From Paenibacillus sp. FSL R5-0345 (GTDB lineage Bacteria > Bacillota > Bacilli > Paenibacillales > Paenibacillaceae), in assembly GCF_000758585.1 (NCBI RefSeq), contig NZ_CP009281.1, forward strand, positions 310,001 to 374,000: DNA of 64,000 bases, in the 5' to 3' direction. The notes beneath the pieces are model-generated. The model saw only the letters and a list, made by a program, of their open reading frames with translations, searched no databases and was not told where the DNA came from. Below, one piece after another: positions 33,435 through 43,795 of this stretch. Positions within the stretch are counted from its first letter, which is position 1; every line of letters starts with the position of its first letter. The position numbers and the translations under genes were made by a program.

Positions 33435-35390
33435 TTGTCCGTACAAAAGGAAATGAAGGAACCCATTTATTATGGTGATCCTGCGACTACTAGGGGTATT
33501 TCTGTTTTTGCTCAGGAGTTTGATCAGTTGTTCAGCTACGACGGCGATGATCTGGGACTGACCTATTCACCGGCCTGCTCATCATTTTGCTTGTGGGCTC
33601 CTACGGCTCAGGAGGCAGAGCTAGTAATCTATGATTCATGGCAGGGAGCGGCGGAGAGCAAATATGCTATGATTCGCGATATCCGGGGAACGTGGAGAGC
33701 TACAGTTGACGGTGATCTGGATGGCAAATTCTATACTTACCGAGTGCGTTTAGGTGAACAGTGGAATGAAGCAGCTGATCCTTATGCACGGGCTGTTGGC
33801 GTGAACGGTGACAGAGGCGCTATTCTAGATTTGCGCAAGACAGACCCTGAACGTTGGACGGAAGATAAGCCGCCGTTTGAGGATCCTGTGGACGCCATTA
33901 TTTATGAACTTCATTTGCGTGACTTATCCATTCACCCGGCGAGCGGGATGACTCATAAGGGACAATATCTCGCTTTGGCGGAAGAAGGAACCCGCGGACC
34001 TGAGGGTATTCTAACCGGACTTGATCATATCGCAAATCTCGGTGTAACCCATGTGCAGCTATTGCCTATTTATGATTATTCTACAGAGAGTGTAGATGAG
34101 ACGAAGCTGGATGAACCTCATTTTAACTGGGGTTATGATCCGAAGAATTATAATGCTCCTGAAGGCTCCTATGCTACGGATCCCTATATGCCCGGACTAC
34201 GTATTCAAGAGCTAAAAACAATGATTCAAGCGCTTCATGATCGTGGCCTCCGTGTCATTATGGATGTTGTTTACAACCATGTGTACGATGGATATCGCGT
34301 GAATTTTACTAAACTGGTTCCAGGCTATTATTTGCGATATAAACAAGATGGAAGCTTGTCGAATGGCTCAGGCTGTGGGAATGACGTGGCTACAGAACGC
34401 TTGATGATGTCCCGCTTCATTGTGGAGTCCGTGGTCTATTGGGCTAAAGAATACCATATCGACGGCTTCCGGTTTGATTTGATGGGCTTGATGGATGTTG
34501 ATACGATGCGGGAAACTCGGCGGCGTCTGGATGGAATAGATCCATCCATCATGACGATTGGTGAAGGCTGGATGATGGGAACAGAGCTGCCGATGGAACG
34601 GCTCGCTCATCAGAAGAATGCCTCCCTTATGCCGGGAATCGGACATTTTAATGATGACTTCAGGGATGCGATTAAAGGAAATATCTTTTTGTATGATCAG
34701 CCGGGCTTCATCAGTGGAATGATGGGTCTGGAGCCTGCGATCAAGGCGGGGATTGCGGGAGGAATTGACTTCAGCCCAGGAATTAAGCAATTTGCCGAAG
34801 AGCCTCAGCAGAACGTTAATTATGTAGAGTGTCATGATAATCATACCTTATGGGATAAAATCGTATTGTCCACCGAGGGCGAGACGGTCGCTCAGCGCCG
34901 ATCCATGCATAGGCTGGCTTCTGCGATAGTGTTCATGAGTCAGGGGATTCCTTTTATCCATGCGGGTCAGGAATTTATGCGCACCAAGAACGGAGTGGAG
35001 AACAGCTACAAATCCTCGGTTGAGATCAATCGTATGGACTGGGAATTGTGCGCTGCGCATCAGGAAGAAGTGGCGTATATGAAGCAGCTAATTGCACTGC
35101 GTAAAGCTCACCCGGCCTTCCGTATGCGAACCGCAGATGACATTCGGAAGCATTTGGTTTTTGAAAAAGCACCGGCAAGTGCAGTAGCTTATACACTGCG
35201 TGGCCATGCTGGAGGAGATGCAGCGAAGCATATCTACGTTCTTTTTAATACGAATGCTGAACAGACCGCTGTGGTTCTGCCGCAGCTTGGAGAGTGGAAG
35301 ACCATCTTTGGCGATGAACTTGCGCTGGATCTGACAGGGAATAAGTTAACTGTAAATGGGATTGGGACAGTAGTACTGACAGTGAAATAG
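33435..35390 (+). CDS. pulA: Type I pullulanase
   Basis: 651 residues from a TTG at 33435 with AGGGGATAGG upstream. No signal peptide, so it is expected to debranch intracellular glycogen or imported maltodextrins at alpha-1,6 bonds. An N-terminal CBM48-like domain (about 45-130, FCLWAPTAQEAELVIYD) is followed by the GH13 barrel. The type I signature FNWGYDPKNYNAPEGSYATDP is present; catalytic residues are Asp in DGFRFDLMG, Glu in TIGEGWMMG and Asp in VECHDNHTLWDK. A C-terminal beta domain closes the protein. A single-gene unit with its own promoter, CRE-like site and terminator. Confidence 0.93.
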   Translation: MSVQKEMKEPIYYGDPATTRGISVFAQEFDQLFSYDGDDLGLTYSPACSSFCLWAPTAQEAELVIYDSWQGAAESKYAMIRDIRGTWRATVDGDLDGKFYTYRVRLGEQWNEAADPYARAVGVNGDRGAILDLRKTDPERWTEDKPPFEDPVDAIIYELHLRDLSIHPASGMTHKGQYLALAEEGTRGPEGILTGLDHIANLGVTHVQLLPIYDYSTESVDETKLDEPHFNWGYDPKNYNAPEGSYATDPYMPGLRIQELKTMIQALHDRGLRVIMDVVYNHVYDGYRVNFTKLVPGYYLRYKQDGSLSNGSGCGNDVATERLMMSRFIVESVVYWAKEYHIDGFRFDLMGLMDVDTMRETRRRLDGIDPSIMTIGEGWMMGTELPMERLAHQKNASLMPGIGHFNDDFRDAIKGNIFLYDQPGFISGMMGLEPAIKAGIAGGIDFSPGIKQFAEEPQQNVNYVECHDNHTLWDKIVLSTEGETVAQRRSMHRLASAIVFMSQGIPFIHAGQEFMRTKNGVENSYKSSVEINRMDWELCAAHQEEVAYMKQLIALRKAHPAFRMRTADDIRKHLVFEKAPASAVAYTLRGHAGGDAAKHIYVLFNTNAEQTAVVLPQLGEWKTIFGDELALDLTGNKLTVNGIGTVVLTVK

Positions 35391-35415
35391 ATAGTCTTTT
35401 ATAAGATCAATATTG

Positions 35416-35472
35416 AAAAGCATGCGGAGTAACGTACTTTAATCAGGTACAGTACACTGTGTGCTTTTTTTT
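35416..35472 (+). terminator. Rho-independent terminator after pulA
   Basis: An imperfect long hairpin with outer AAAAGCA/TGCTTTT and inner GTAC/GTAC arms, followed by eight T residues. The interval 35473-35733 carries no gene I can support. Confidence 0.7.
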
Positions 35473-35733
35473 GTTTTTCTATTTTCTTAATTTGATTGTT
35501 TCATTTTACATAAAAAGGTGACATTACTCATTTTCGATGACGATATTGGATGTTAATATGAAGGCATTTACTTTGACGCTTTAGAGTGGCATAAGCTTGA
35601 CCTCAGACAAACATAGAGCGTATTTTTCTTTTTCAACGGTTTAGAAAGTATATATTGGGGTCCCTGCAAAGTACCTGTGTACGCATCGAAGAAAGCTTCA
35701 CTTTGTGGGGATATTTTAGAGAGGATGACAGAG

Positions 35734-37218
35734 ATGGGGAAAGCAACCGGATTTTTAGAATTTGAACGGCAGACGCCTGCGGAGTGTGAGGCGCTTGAGC
35801 GGATTAAGAATTGGGATGAATTCTCGATTCCTATGGAGGAAGAGAAGCTGCGTGAGCAAGGTGCGCGTTGTATGGACTGTGGCACACCATTTTGTCATGT
35901 AGGACGTCTGTTGTCTGGTATGGCTTCCGGCTGTCCTCTGCATAACTTGATTCCGGAATGGAATGATATGGTCTATCGTGGAAACTGGGAGATTGCGCTG
36001 AAACGTCTGCACAAGACCAATAACTTTCCTGAATTTACTGGACGTGTGTGTCCGGCGCCTTGTGAAGGTTCTTGTACGGTGGGGATGAATGGCAAGCCCG
36101 TTACGATTAAATCGATTGAAAAAGCGATTGTAGATAGAGGTTTTGAAGAAGGTTGGATTGTGCCAGAGCCGCCGCTTTCCCGCACAGGTAAAAAAGTAGC
36201 TGTAGTAGGTTCAGGTCCAGCAGGCCTTGCTTGTGCTGCCCAGCTTAACAAGGCAGGGCATACGGTGACTGTGTATGAACGGGCAGACCGGATTGGCGGT
36301 TTGTTGACCTATGGTATTCCGAACATGAAGCTGGATAAAAAGACGGTGCAGCGCCGGGTGGATTTGCTTGCGGCTGAAGGGATTACATTCGTGACTCATA
36401 CAGAGATTGGGCGAGATATCTCGGCTGCAAAGCTTAAGGTGGAGCATGACGCAGTAGTCTTGTGTGGCGGGTCCACGCAGGCACGTGATCTTCCGATAGA
36501 GGGTCGAGAGCTGCGCGGCGTTCATCAGGCTATGGAGTTTCTAACGTTGAATACTAAGAGCTTGTTGGATTCAGAACTTGCTGATGGTGAATATCTGTCT
36601 GCGGCAGATAAGGATGTAGTTGTAATCGGTGGTGGAGATACTGGCACGGATTGTGTAGCTACGTCGATCCGCCACGGCTGTCGTAGTGTGATCCAGCTTG
36701 AGATTATGCCACAGGCCCCACTGACGCGTCAGCCTAGCAACCCGTGGCCGGAATGGCCAAAGGTTCTTAAAGTTGATTATGGACAAAAAGAAGCGGAGCA
36801 GTTATATAAAGAAGATCCACGTCGATATCTTGTTTCGACAAAACGTTTTATCGGCGATGACGGTGGACATGTGCAGGAGCTGCATACGGTACGAATTGAG
36901 TGGACTCGTAATGAACAGGGACGGATGGTTCCGGTTGAAGTACCCGGCAGTGAGGAAGTGCTAGAGGCGCAGCTAGTACTGCTCGCTTTGGGATTCACAG
37001 GCCCCGAAGAGACTGTACTAGGCGAGCTTGGGGTAGAACGCGATGAGCGCGGAAATGCCAAGGCGGAGTTCGGTGCACAAGCGACCAATGTAGAAGGTGT
37101 ATTCACAGCAGGCGATATGCGCCGCGGACAAAGCCTTGTTGTCTGGGCCATTGATGAGGGTCGTCAGACGGCCCGCGAAGTGGATCGATTCTTGATGGGA
37201 TCATCGAATTTACCGTAA
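35734..37218 (+). CDS. gltD: Glutamate synthase (NADPH) small subunit
   Basis: About 494 residues from the ATG at 35734, with GAGGATG upstream; the in-frame ATG at 35677 has no site. Cysteines for two [4Fe-4S] clusters are in [18 protein letters not shown] and [11 protein letters not shown]. The FAD-binding site is [19 protein letters not shown] with the downstream E of [10 protein letters not shown]; the NADPH site is [12 protein letters not shown]; the end has [23 protein letters not shown]. It passes electrons from NADPH to the large GltA/GltB subunit that makes glutamate. No large-subunit gene is adjacent here. Confidence 0.92.
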   Translation: MGKATGFLEFERQTPAECEALERIKNWDEFSIPMEEEKLREQGARCMDCGTPFCHVGRLLSGMASGCPLHNLIPEWNDMVYRGNWEIALKRLHKTNNFPEFTGRVCPAPCEGSCTVGMNGKPVTIKSIEKAIVDRGFEEGWIVPEPPLSRTGKKVAVVGSGPAGLACAAQLNKAGHTVTVYERADRIGGLLTYGIPNMKLDKKTVQRRVDLLAAEGITFVTHTEIGRDISAAKLKVEHDAVVLCGGSTQARDLPIEGRELRGVHQAMEFLTLNTKSLLDSELADGEYLSAADKDVVVIGGGDTGTDCVATSIRHGCRSVIQLEIMPQAPLTRQPSNPWPEWPKVLKVDYGQKEAEQLYKEDPRRYLVSTKRFIGDDGGHVQELHTVRIEWTRNEQGRMVPVEVPGSEEVLEAQLVLLALGFTGPEETVLGELGVERDERGNAKAEFGAQATNVEGVFTAGDMRRGQSLVVWAIDEGRQTAREVDRFLMGSSNLP

Positions 37219-37238
37219 GGGTAGAAGCATATAGAGCA

Positions 37239-37268
37239 GGGCGTTCCTTTTAGGGAACGTCCGCTTTT
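37239..37268 (+). terminator. Terminator after gltD
   Basis: GGGCGTTCC pairs with GGAACGTCC (one G-U) around a TTTTAG loop; a short GCTTTT tail follows. Confidence 0.7.
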
Positions 37269-37349
37269 GCGTTGTGGGTATATTCAAGGTTAAAATTATG
37301 ATCTGAGCACAAGATTTATTTAAGTTAAGTCGAAAAGGAGAATACATTG

Positions 37350-37898
37350 ATGAAGCTAATGTTTATTTCCGATATTCACGGATCTTTATTCTGGTTAGAA
37401 CGGGCATTGGAAAAGGTAGAGGAAGAACAGCCGGACAGTCTTGTTATCGTAGGAGACTTTTTATATCACGGTCCCAGAAATCCACTGCCGAAGGGTTACG
37501 ACCCACAGGGAGTTGCTAATAAATTGAATGAATATAACCAAAAGAAGCCCATAACGGCAGTACGCGGTAACTGTGATGCTGAGGTGGACCAGATGCTGTT
37601 GCAATTCCCGATGATGGGCGATTATGTCATGCTCCTGCATGAAGGCAGACGAATCTATGTTACACATGGTCATGGCTTTAGTATTGAGAATTTACCGGCA
37701 CTATCCGAGAAGGATATCTTTATTCAGGGGCATACCCATATTCCGGTTGCGGACGTAAAAGAGGGCGTATTCGTGCTGAATCCCGGCTCCATTTCACTGC
37801 CTAAAGAGAATAATCCGAATTCTTATGGTGTCCTTGAGGCTGGAGAATTCATCGTTAAGGATTTTGAAGGCAATGTGGTAAAAAGAATTACCGTTTAG
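37350..37898 (+). CDS. yfcE: YfcE-family metallophosphoesterase
   Basis: 182 residues from the ATG at 37350 (AAAAGGAG nine bases upstream; a TTG at 37347 is adjacent). Metallophosphoesterase motifs: FISDIHGS (Asp, His), IVGDFLYHGPRNPLP (Asp), VRGNCDAEVD (Asn), VTHGH and IQGHTHIP (His pairs). Escherichia coli YfcE hydrolyses phosphodiesters with Mn2+; length and motifs fit that branch rather than larger nucleases. Single gene; its end faces the minus-strand LysE gene with only 13 bases between the stops and no strong hairpin. Confidence 0.88.
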   Translation: MKLMFISDIHGSLFWLERALEKVEEEQPDSLVIVGDFLYHGPRNPLPKGYDPQGVANKLNEYNQKKPITAVRGNCDAEVDQMLLQFPMMGDYVMLLHEGRRIYVTHGHGFSIENLPALSEKDIFIQGHTHIPVADVKEGVFVLNPGSISLPKENNPNSYGVLEAGEFIVKDFEGNVVKRITV

Positions 37899-37911
37899 TT
37901 TGATATTCTGT

Positions 37912-38550
37912 CTAAAAGAATCTCCGGAGATCGAGAGATTGAATAAGGGCGATAACGCCGAAAGATAACATTACTAGTCCAGACAGTTTGTTGAAGAAGT
38001 GCTGTTTCGAGCTTCCGAATGTCATGTTGTTCCTGAACAAGGCGGTACTCCCTGTCAAAAAAATCCACCATAACGTGGAACCTAGAAATACACCGCCAAC
38101 TAAAAACGGCATATTGGAGCTGCTATGAGACAGAAGAACACCTGAGGCACTGAAGACACCAAGGAAAAAAATAATCGTCATGGGATTGGATAACGTCAGC
38201 AGCAGCGTTACTGCGTATGATTTCACTGAGTTTGTTTTTGTATCGGATTCAATGTTTCTCTTCCTCGGAGGAACTAATAGCGAATTTATACCCAGATAAC
38301 AAATAAATAGTCCGCCTAAGGCTTGTAGCACCGTTTTGTGATCAACCAGATGAGCGGTTAGGGAGGATAAGCCGAATCCGGCGATACTGCCATAAACTGC
38401 GTCAGCTGTGGCTGCTCCCAAGCCGCAGCATAGACCGGTTTTGAATCCTGAGTTTAACGTTTTCTTGATGCATAATATGCTGATAGGACCTAACGGAGCC
38501 GCAATAGAAAGCCCCAACAGAATTCCTTTGGCGATCCACTCCCATGCCAT
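37912..38550 (-). CDS. LysE/RhtB-family amino acid exporter
   Basis: 212 residues with AAAAGGAG upstream. Six predicted helices. The family signature near the N-terminus is GLSIAAPLGPISILCIKKTLNSGFKTGLCCGLGAATAD, and the mid-protein TLLLTLSNPMTIIFFLGVF is also diagnostic. Family members export basic, branched or other amino acids. The Lrp/AsnC-type regulator gene lies 19 bases upstream in the same direction, which suggests that amino acid excess induces export. Confidence 0.87.
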   Translation of the reverse strand: MAWEWIAKGILLGLSIAAPLGPISILCIKKTLNSGFKTGLCCGLGAATADAVYGSIAGFGLSSLTAHLVDHKTVLQALGGLFICYLGINSLLVPPRKRNIESDTKTNSVKSYAVTLLLTLSNPMTIIFFLGVFSASGVLLSHSSSNMPFLVGGVFLGSTLWWIFLTGSTALFRNNMTFGSSKQHFFNKLSGLVMLSFGVIALIQSLDLRRFF

Positions 38551-38569
38551 AAGGAATCACTCCTTTTAT

Positions 38570-39001
38570 TTATTCTTCTTTTAGCGTGGACAAAGTAAAT
38601 ACAGTATTGGATCTTACAATGTCATGATTGGCTTTGAGCGTATGCGTTATAAATTCCTCCAATTGGGATAAATCCATCAGCCCCACCTTTAAGAGATAGT
38701 CGTATTCCCCCGAGATATGATGACATTCAAGTACTAGTGGGGATTGAATAATAGTTTTGCGGAAGTGCTCTGTTTCAACCGAGCCGTGCAGCTGTACAAA
38801 TATATAAACTACTAGATTTTGCCCTATTGCTTTGCGGTTCACCTTGATCGTGAATTGATCAATCACTCCGCTATTCTCCAGCTTGCGGATTCTTTCAGTG
38901 ATGGAAGGCACGGACAAATGAACGATTTTACTGATTTCGGAACTAGTCATGCGTCCATTGCTCTTCAACAGCTCCAAGATTTGCAGATCGATGTCGTCCA
39001 T
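38570..39001 (-). CDS. Lrp/AsnC-family transcriptional regulator
   Basis: 143 residues; ATG at 39001 with AAAGGAGTG upstream. The N-terminal helix-turn-helix is DLQILELLKSNGRMTSSEISKIVHLSVPSITERIRKLENSGVI and the C-terminal RAM domain begins near residue 65 (VYIFVQLHG, ECHHISGEYDYLLKVGL). Lrp-type proteins form octamers that respond to amino acids. It leads a two-gene operon with the exporter; a TATAAT-like -10 (minus strand, 39024-39029) lies close upstream. Confidence 0.88.
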   Translation of the reverse strand: MDDIDLQILELLKSNGRMTSSEISKIVHLSVPSITERIRKLENSGVIDQFTIKVNRKAIGQNLVVYIFVQLHGSVETEHFRKTIIQSPLVLECHHISGEYDYLLKVGLMDLSQLEEFITHTLKANHDIVRSNTVFTLSTLKEE

Positions 39002-39299
39002 TACATTTCACTCCTTTAAGTTAATTATACAAAAGGCAATAAAAATGAAAATAGAATCACTATAATAAGTAAAAATATTAAATGATATTCTCTTTTGAAC
39101 TAAAATAATTAAATAAAGACTTGTTGAAACGGATTAAACCTAAAAAGTTTAACTGTAAAAGGTTGTGGCGAACAAAAAGATTTCTTCCAACATTATTAGT
39201 GTCTCAGGGAATTGAGCGCTAGAACATATTATTGTATGATGGGGAAGGAGTTTTAAGGGTAGGGCTAGCTCCAAATATAATAGTAGAGGTAGTTAACAC

Positions 39300-40328
39300 A
39301 TGAATCCTAAAGAATTGAACTATACAATGCCACCGGAATGGGGCAAACATGAACGTACTTTTATCTCCTGGCCGGTGCAGGAATCCATGTGTTTCCCGGA
39401 TAACCATGAGTCTGTATGTCAAGGTTATACGGAGATCATCACAGCCATTGCTGAGTTTGAACCGATCACGGTCATCGTTAACCCGGAGGACGTGGAAAGA
39501 GTAGAACGTCTGGTTAGTGGACCGAATGTAACGCTGCTGCCTATAGCGCATAGCGATGCTTGGCTGCGTGATAACGGACCTACCTTTGTTGTTAATAAAG
39601 ACGGTGTTCTAGCAGGTGTGAACTGGAAGTTCAATGCCTGGGGCGGTAAATATTCACCTTGGGATCTGGATGACGAAGTGGCGCCACAGATTCTCGAACA
39701 CTCACAAGTTACACGCTTTGATGCACCGCTGGTGATGGAAGGTGGCTCGATCCATACGGATGGAGAAGGCACTTTGATTACTACAGAAGAATGTCTGCTC
39801 AATACGAACCGTAACCCAGAACTGAAGCGCGAGGATATTGAAGAGTACGTGCGGAATTATACGGGTACAGATACTATTATCTGGCTTAAACGTGGTTTAA
39901 GTGGTGATGAAACCGATGGCCATGTGGATAATATCGCCTGCTTTGCTGCTCCGGGAAAAGTCATTATTCAGGTCTGTGAGGATCCGCAGGATGAGAATTT
40001 TGAGATTACACAGGAGAATCTTCGTATTCTGGAGAATGCGACAGACGCGAAAGGGCGTAAGCTGGAGATTATCAAGATTCAGCAGCCACCACGGGTGGAT
40101 CATGACGGCAGCCGTCTGACGCTCAGTTATTTAAACTTCTATTTCGTAAACGGTGGAATTATATTGCCTGTGTTTGGCGGTACAGCGGTGGAGACAGATA
40201 AACTTGCCGAGGAAGTGCTGGCTGGTTTATTCCCCGAACGTAAGATTCGTACAGTTAACGGTATGGCAGTCATCACTGAAGGCGGGAATGTTCACTGCAC
40301 TACGCAGCAAATGCCTGCTCAGCAATAA
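39300..40328 (+). CDS. aguA: Agmatine deiminase
   Basis: 342 residues. The start MNPKELNYTMPPEWGKHERTFISWP is characteristic. Catalytic elements of the guanidino-modifying family are visible: VMEGGSIHTDGEGTLITTEECLLN, DETDGHVDNIACF and the nucleophilic Cys in EGGNVHCTTQQMP near the end. It converts agmatine to N-carbamoylputrescine and ammonia. It lies 53 bases upstream of aguB, so both steps from agmatine to putrescine are encoded together. The upstream interval 39002-39299 is shared with the divergent Lrp gene and probably holds both promoters; I see no further gene in it. Confidence 0.93.
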   Translation: MNPKELNYTMPPEWGKHERTFISWPVQESMCFPDNHESVCQGYTEIITAIAEFEPITVIVNPEDVERVERLVSGPNVTLLPIAHSDAWLRDNGPTFVVNKDGVLAGVNWKFNAWGGKYSPWDLDDEVAPQILEHSQVTRFDAPLVMEGGSIHTDGEGTLITTEECLLNTNRNPELKREDIEEYVRNYTGTDTIIWLKRGLSGDETDGHVDNIACFAAPGKVIIQVCEDPQDENFEITQENLRILENATDAKGRKLEIIKIQQPPRVDHDGSRLTLSYLNFYFVNGGIILPVFGGTAVETDKLAEEVLAGLFPERKIRTVNGMAVITEGGNVHCTTQQMPAQQ

Positions 40329-40381
40329 TTGAAGGAAACTAAACGTCCAAAGGGACATTTATATACAAGGAGGACAGATTC

Positions 40382-41257
40382 TTGAGAAATGTAAAAGTAG
40401 CTGCGACACAAATGAGCTGTTCCAGTAATATTGATGAGAATATCCGCAAAGCCGAAACCCTGGCTAGAGAAGCAGCGGCACAGGGAGCGCAAATTATTTT
40501 GCTGCAGGAGCTGTTTGAGACTCCATATTTCTGCCAGAAAGAGAAAGCTGATTATTACGCATATGCAACAGAGCTAGAGCATAACAAAGCGATTAATCAT
40601 TTCACAGCAGTAGCCAAGGAGCTGCAAGTGGTGCTGCCGATCAGTTTTTATGAGAAAAAGAATTACGCACGTTACAACTCACTGGCTGTAATAGATGCCG
40701 ATGGAACGATATTAGGTAAATACCGCAAGAGCCATATTCCAGATGGTCCAGGGTATGAAGAGAAATTCTATTTCAATCCGGGAGATACCGGCTTTAAAGT
40801 ATGGAACACTCGCTATGCCAAAATTGGCGTAGGGATTTGCTGGGATCAATGGTACCCAGAAGCGGCTAGAGTAATGAGTTTGATGGGAGCAGAGATTCTG
40901 TTCTATCCAACCGCTATCGGATCGGAACCGCAGGATGGATCGATCGATTCTAAAGATCATTGGCAGACCTGTATGCTTGGGCATGCAGCAGCTAACCTTA
41001 TTCCAGTCGTTGCCTCTAACCGTATCGGTGAAGAAATTGATGAAGATTCTAGCATTAATTTCTACGGCTCTTCCTTCATTGCCGGACCGCAAGGTAATAA
41101 AATTGTTGAAGCAGGCCGAGATGAGCAAACCGTGCTGGTGAGCGAATTTGATCTGGATGCTTTGGAAGTCGGACGGATCGAGTGGGGAGTTTTCCGTGAT
41201 CGCCGGCCAGATCTTTACAAAATGATTGGTTCTTATGATGGGGATATCATACTTTAA
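40382..41257 (+). CDS. aguB: N-carbamoylputrescine amidase
   Basis: 291 residues from a TTG at 40382 with AAGGAGG upstream. Nitrilase-superfamily triad: Glu in ILLQELFETPYFC, Lys in GKYRKSHIPDGPGYEEKFYFNPGD, Cys in GVGICWDQWYPEAAR. The PGYxEKFYFNPGD stretch is typical of AguB rather than other carbon-nitrogen hydrolases. It hydrolyses N-carbamoylputrescine to putrescine, CO2 and ammonia, completing the aguA reaction. A strong terminator follows. Confidence 0.93.
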   Translation: MRNVKVAATQMSCSSNIDENIRKAETLAREAAAQGAQIILLQELFETPYFCQKEKADYYAYATELEHNKAINHFTAVAKELQVVLPISFYEKKNYARYNSLAVIDADGTILGKYRKSHIPDGPGYEEKFYFNPGDTGFKVWNTRYAKIGVGICWDQWYPEAARVMSLMGAEILFYPTAIGSEPQDGSIDSKDHWQTCMLGHAAANLIPVVASNRIGEEIDEDSSINFYGSSFIAGPQGNKIVEAGRDEQTVLVSEFDLDALEVGRIEWGVFRDRRPDLYKMIGSYDGDIIL

Positions 41258-41280
41258 TAGAATGCACAGTTAAATGTGCT

Positions 41281-41325
41281 AAAGGCATTGCTAGAGAGGA
41301 TAGAATCTCTGGCAGTGCCTTTTTT
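41281..41325 (+). terminator. Rho-independent terminator after aguB
   Basis: AAAGGCATTGCTAGAGA pairs with TCTCTGGCAGTGCCTTT (G-U pairs and one bulge); six or more T residues follow. Confidence 0.88.
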
Positions 41326-41430
41326 GATATTTCAGAGAGAAATACGAAGGTTCTTCAAGTAGCACTACGCATAAAAGTCACAATAAAACATATTTATGTT
41401 ATATAACATTACATTTAATAGAAAAGTTAA

Positions 41431-41459
41431 TTGTCACCAATTCTTAATTCTGTTAAAAT
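41431..41459 (+). promoter_or_regulatory. Sigma-A promoter of the amino acid ABC operon
   Basis: TTGTCA (41431-41436), 17 bases, TAAAAT (41454-41459). An A+T-rich partial palindrome (AACATATTTATGTT, near 41386-41400) just upstream may be an operator. Confidence 0.6.
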
Positions 41460-41504
41460 CTCTTTAAGTTATTTACAAAAAATAGGTTAAATGGAGATGG
41501 TGCT

Positions 41505-42314
41505 ATGGGAAAAGGTTGGATTATGTCAGCTTTTGTTGCATTGATGATCGTGGGATTAGTGGGATGTGGGTCGAATAATGCAAATAGCAATAAAAGTGCG
41601 GGAGTAGAGAAGATCAAATTTGCCAGTGATGCTAGTTATGCGCCAATGGAATATATGGACACGGATACGATCAAAGGATTTGATATTGATTTCATTAAGG
41701 CAGTTATGGAAGAAGCCGGACTTAGCTATGAGGTCACCAATACAGGCTGGGACACGATGCTTACGAGTGTAAAGCAAGGGACGGAGTATCAAGCGGGACT
41801 ATCTTCAGTATCCATCACGGACGAACGTAAAGAAACGTATGACTATTCCATTCCTTATTTTGAATCTACCAACATGATTATGGTCAAAGAAGGCAGTGAT
41901 ATCAAAAATGCCCTCGATCTTAAAGATAAAAAGGTTGCTGTGCAGGCTGCTACTACCGCCGATGAGCTAATGAGTGGAATTATGGGGATTGATAACGCAA
42001 ATCTGAAGCGTTTTGACAGCAATGCGGTAGCGTTGATGGAACTGAATGGTGGTGGAGCCGACGCGGTTGTGGCAGACATTGCCATAGTGCGTGAGTACAT
42101 GAAGAACAATCCGAAGCAGAATTTGGTGGGAATCGTGGACACAGAGAATTTCGGAGCTGAATATTACGGTATTCTATACCCGAAAGGCAGTGATTTAAGA
42201 GCGAAACTGGATCCTGCCATCCAAAAGGTATTGGAGAATGGAAAGTATGCGGAGATCTACAAAACATGGTTCGGCGAAGAGCCTAACTTAGATAATCTGT
42301 TGAAGGCAAAATAA
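41505..42314 (+). CDS. Polar amino acid ABC transporter substrate-binding lipoprotein
   Basis: 269 residues. Lipobox GLVGCGS. Family 3 binding protein: IKFASDASYAPMEYMD, IKGFDIDFIKAVMEEAG, TSVKQGTEYQAGLSSVSITDERK and VAVQAATTADELM are typical, as is the end NGKYAEIYKTWFGEEP. Likely ligands are glutamine, arginine, cystine or similar; the exact one is not readable. First gene of a three-gene importer. The proximity of agmatine enzymes makes arginine or ornithine attractive but unproven. Confidence 0.85.
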   Translation: MGKGWIMSAFVALMIVGLVGCGSNNANSNKSAGVEKIKFASDASYAPMEYMDTDTIKGFDIDFIKAVMEEAGLSYEVTNTGWDTMLTSVKQGTEYQAGLSSVSITDERKETYDYSIPYFESTNMIMVKEGSDIKNALDLKDKKVAVQAATTADELMSGIMGIDNANLKRFDSNAVALMELNGGGADAVVADIAIVREYMKNNPKQNLVGIVDTENFGAEYYGILYPKGSDLRAKLDPAIQKVLENGKYAEIYKTWFGEEPNLDNLLKAK

Positions 42315-42330
42315 GAGGAGAAGCTAATAG

Positions 42331-42368
42331 GCGTGCGTAATGATTGCTATTGCGCATGCTTCTTTTTT
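42331..42368 (+). terminator. Partial terminator between binding-protein and permease genes
   Basis: GCGTGCG pairs with CGCATGC (one G-U), followed by TTCTTTTTT. It probably lowers permease and ATPase expression relative to the lipoprotein. Confidence 0.7.
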
Positions 42369-42411
42369 AATCATTTGTGACCTAAAGAAGAGAAGAGAAG
42401 GGAAGAGTCCT

Positions 42412-43059
42412 ATGGATTTTAGATTGGACATCATCATTCAGTATTTGCCTGTCTTATTAAAAGGGACCCTGCTGACGATCGGTATTTCTGTGGTCTCTAT
42501 TTTATTTGGCTCTATTCTGGGTCTGGGGATTGGATTCGGAAAAATGGCACCAAAATGGTATTTGCGCTGGCCTTTTCATTCTTATATCAATTTCTTTCGA
42601 GGGACACCGCTGTATGTGCAGATCCTGATTGTTCACTTTGGAGTGATTCCCCCAATTTACGGTAAAACCAATGCGCTGATCACTGCGTTTGTTGCATTGT
42701 CGCTTAATTCGGCAGCTTATTCCGCTGAGATTTTTCGGGCAGGTATTCAATCTATCGACCGCGGACAGCGGGAGGCAGCTATTTCACTTGGGATGACAAA
42801 TTGGCAGGCGATGCGATTTATTATTTTACCGCAGGCGATCAAACGGATGGTTCCGGCTTTTGGCAACGAATTTATTGTATTAGTAAAGGACTCTTCACTT
42901 CTTGCGCTCGTAGCCGCACCGGAAATTATGTATTGGAGCAATACAATGAAAGGGCAATATTTGCGGATCTGGGAGCCTTATTTGACGGCGGCACTTATTT
43001 ATTTCATTCTCACCTATACTCTTAGCAAGCTGCTAAACTACGTCGAACGGAGGCTGTAA
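42412..43059 (+). CDS. Polar amino acid ABC transporter permease
   Basis: About 215 residues from the ATG at 42412 (GGGAAGAG upstream); the in-frame ATG at 42340 lies in the terminator hairpin. HisM/GlnP-type features: [52 protein letters not shown] (EAA loop) and [20 protein letters not shown] single permease gene implies a homodimer. One base separates it from the ATPase gene. Confidence 0.88.
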   Translation: MDFRLDIIIQYLPVLLKGTLLTIGISVVSILFGSILGLGIGFGKMAPKWYLRWPFHSYINFFRGTPLYVQILIVHFGVIPPIYGKTNALITAFVALSLNSAAYSAEIFRAGIQSIDRGQREAAISLGMTNWQAMRFIILPQAIKRMVPAFGNEFIVLVKDSSLLALVAAPEIMYWSNTMKGQYLRIWEPYLTAALIYFILTYTLSKLLNYVERRL

Positions 43060-43060
43060 T

Positions 43061-43795
43061 ATGAGTGAGCTTATGATTTCAGTGCGAAATTTACATAAAT
43101 CATTCGGAACAAATGCAGTATTGACCGACATATGCATTGATATTTTCAGTCAGGAGGTTGTGGTGGTGATCGGCCCGTCTGGATCAGGTAAATCTACCTT
43201 TTTGCGATGCCTGAATTTACTGGAGCAGCCGCAGAGTGGTGAAATTGTGATCGAGGGTACCTCATTGATGGACGCGAGTACTAATATTAATGCTATCCGC
43301 ACAGAGCTAGGAATGGTATTTCAGCAGTTTAATCTATTTCCACATATGAAGGTGATTGAGAACATTATGCTTGCGCCGATTCGGGTGCGGAAATGGTCTC
43401 CAGATAAAGCTCGGCAAAAAGCGTTGGAACTGCTGCAAAAGGTAGGATTAAGTGAAAAAGCAGAGATGTATCCAGCTTCATTGTCCGGAGGTCAGGCTCA
43501 GCGGGTTGCGATTGCTAGGGCGCTGGCGATGGAGCCCAAAATAATGCTTTTTGACGAACCCACCTCTGCGCTGGATCCGGAAATGGTCGGTGAAGTGCTG
43601 GCAGTGATGAAGGATTTGGCCCGTGAGGGGATGACGATGATTGTGGTAACCCATGAAATGGGCTTTGCACGTGAGGTTGGGGATCGTGTGCTGTTCATGG
43701 AACAGGGCGAAATCGTAGAAGAAGGCAGTCCGGAGCAATTGTTCGGAAATCCTATGCAAGAACGGACACAATCTTTTCTATCAAAAGTACTGTAA
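43061..43795 (+). CDS. Polar amino acid ABC transporter ATP-binding protein
   Basis: 244 residues, GGAGG nine bases upstream. Walker [10 protein letters not shown] (about 38-46), [17 protein letters not shown], signature LSGGQAQR, Walker [15 protein letters not shown] and switch His VVTHEMGFA are all those of GlnQ/HisP-type ATPases. It completes the importer. No clear terminator is seen; 157 bases separate it from terB. Confidence 0.9.
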   Translation: MSELMISVRNLHKSFGTNAVLTDICIDIFSQEVVVVIGPSGSGKSTFLRCLNLLEQPQSGEIVIEGTSLMDASTNINAIRTELGMVFQQFNLFPHMKVIENIMLAPIRVRKWSPDKARQKALELLQKVGLSEKAEMYPASLSGGQAQRVAIARALAMEPKIMLFDEPTSALDPEMVGEVLAVMKDLAREGMTMIVVTHEMGFAREVGDRVLFMEQGEIVEEGSPEQLFGNPMQERTQSFLSKVL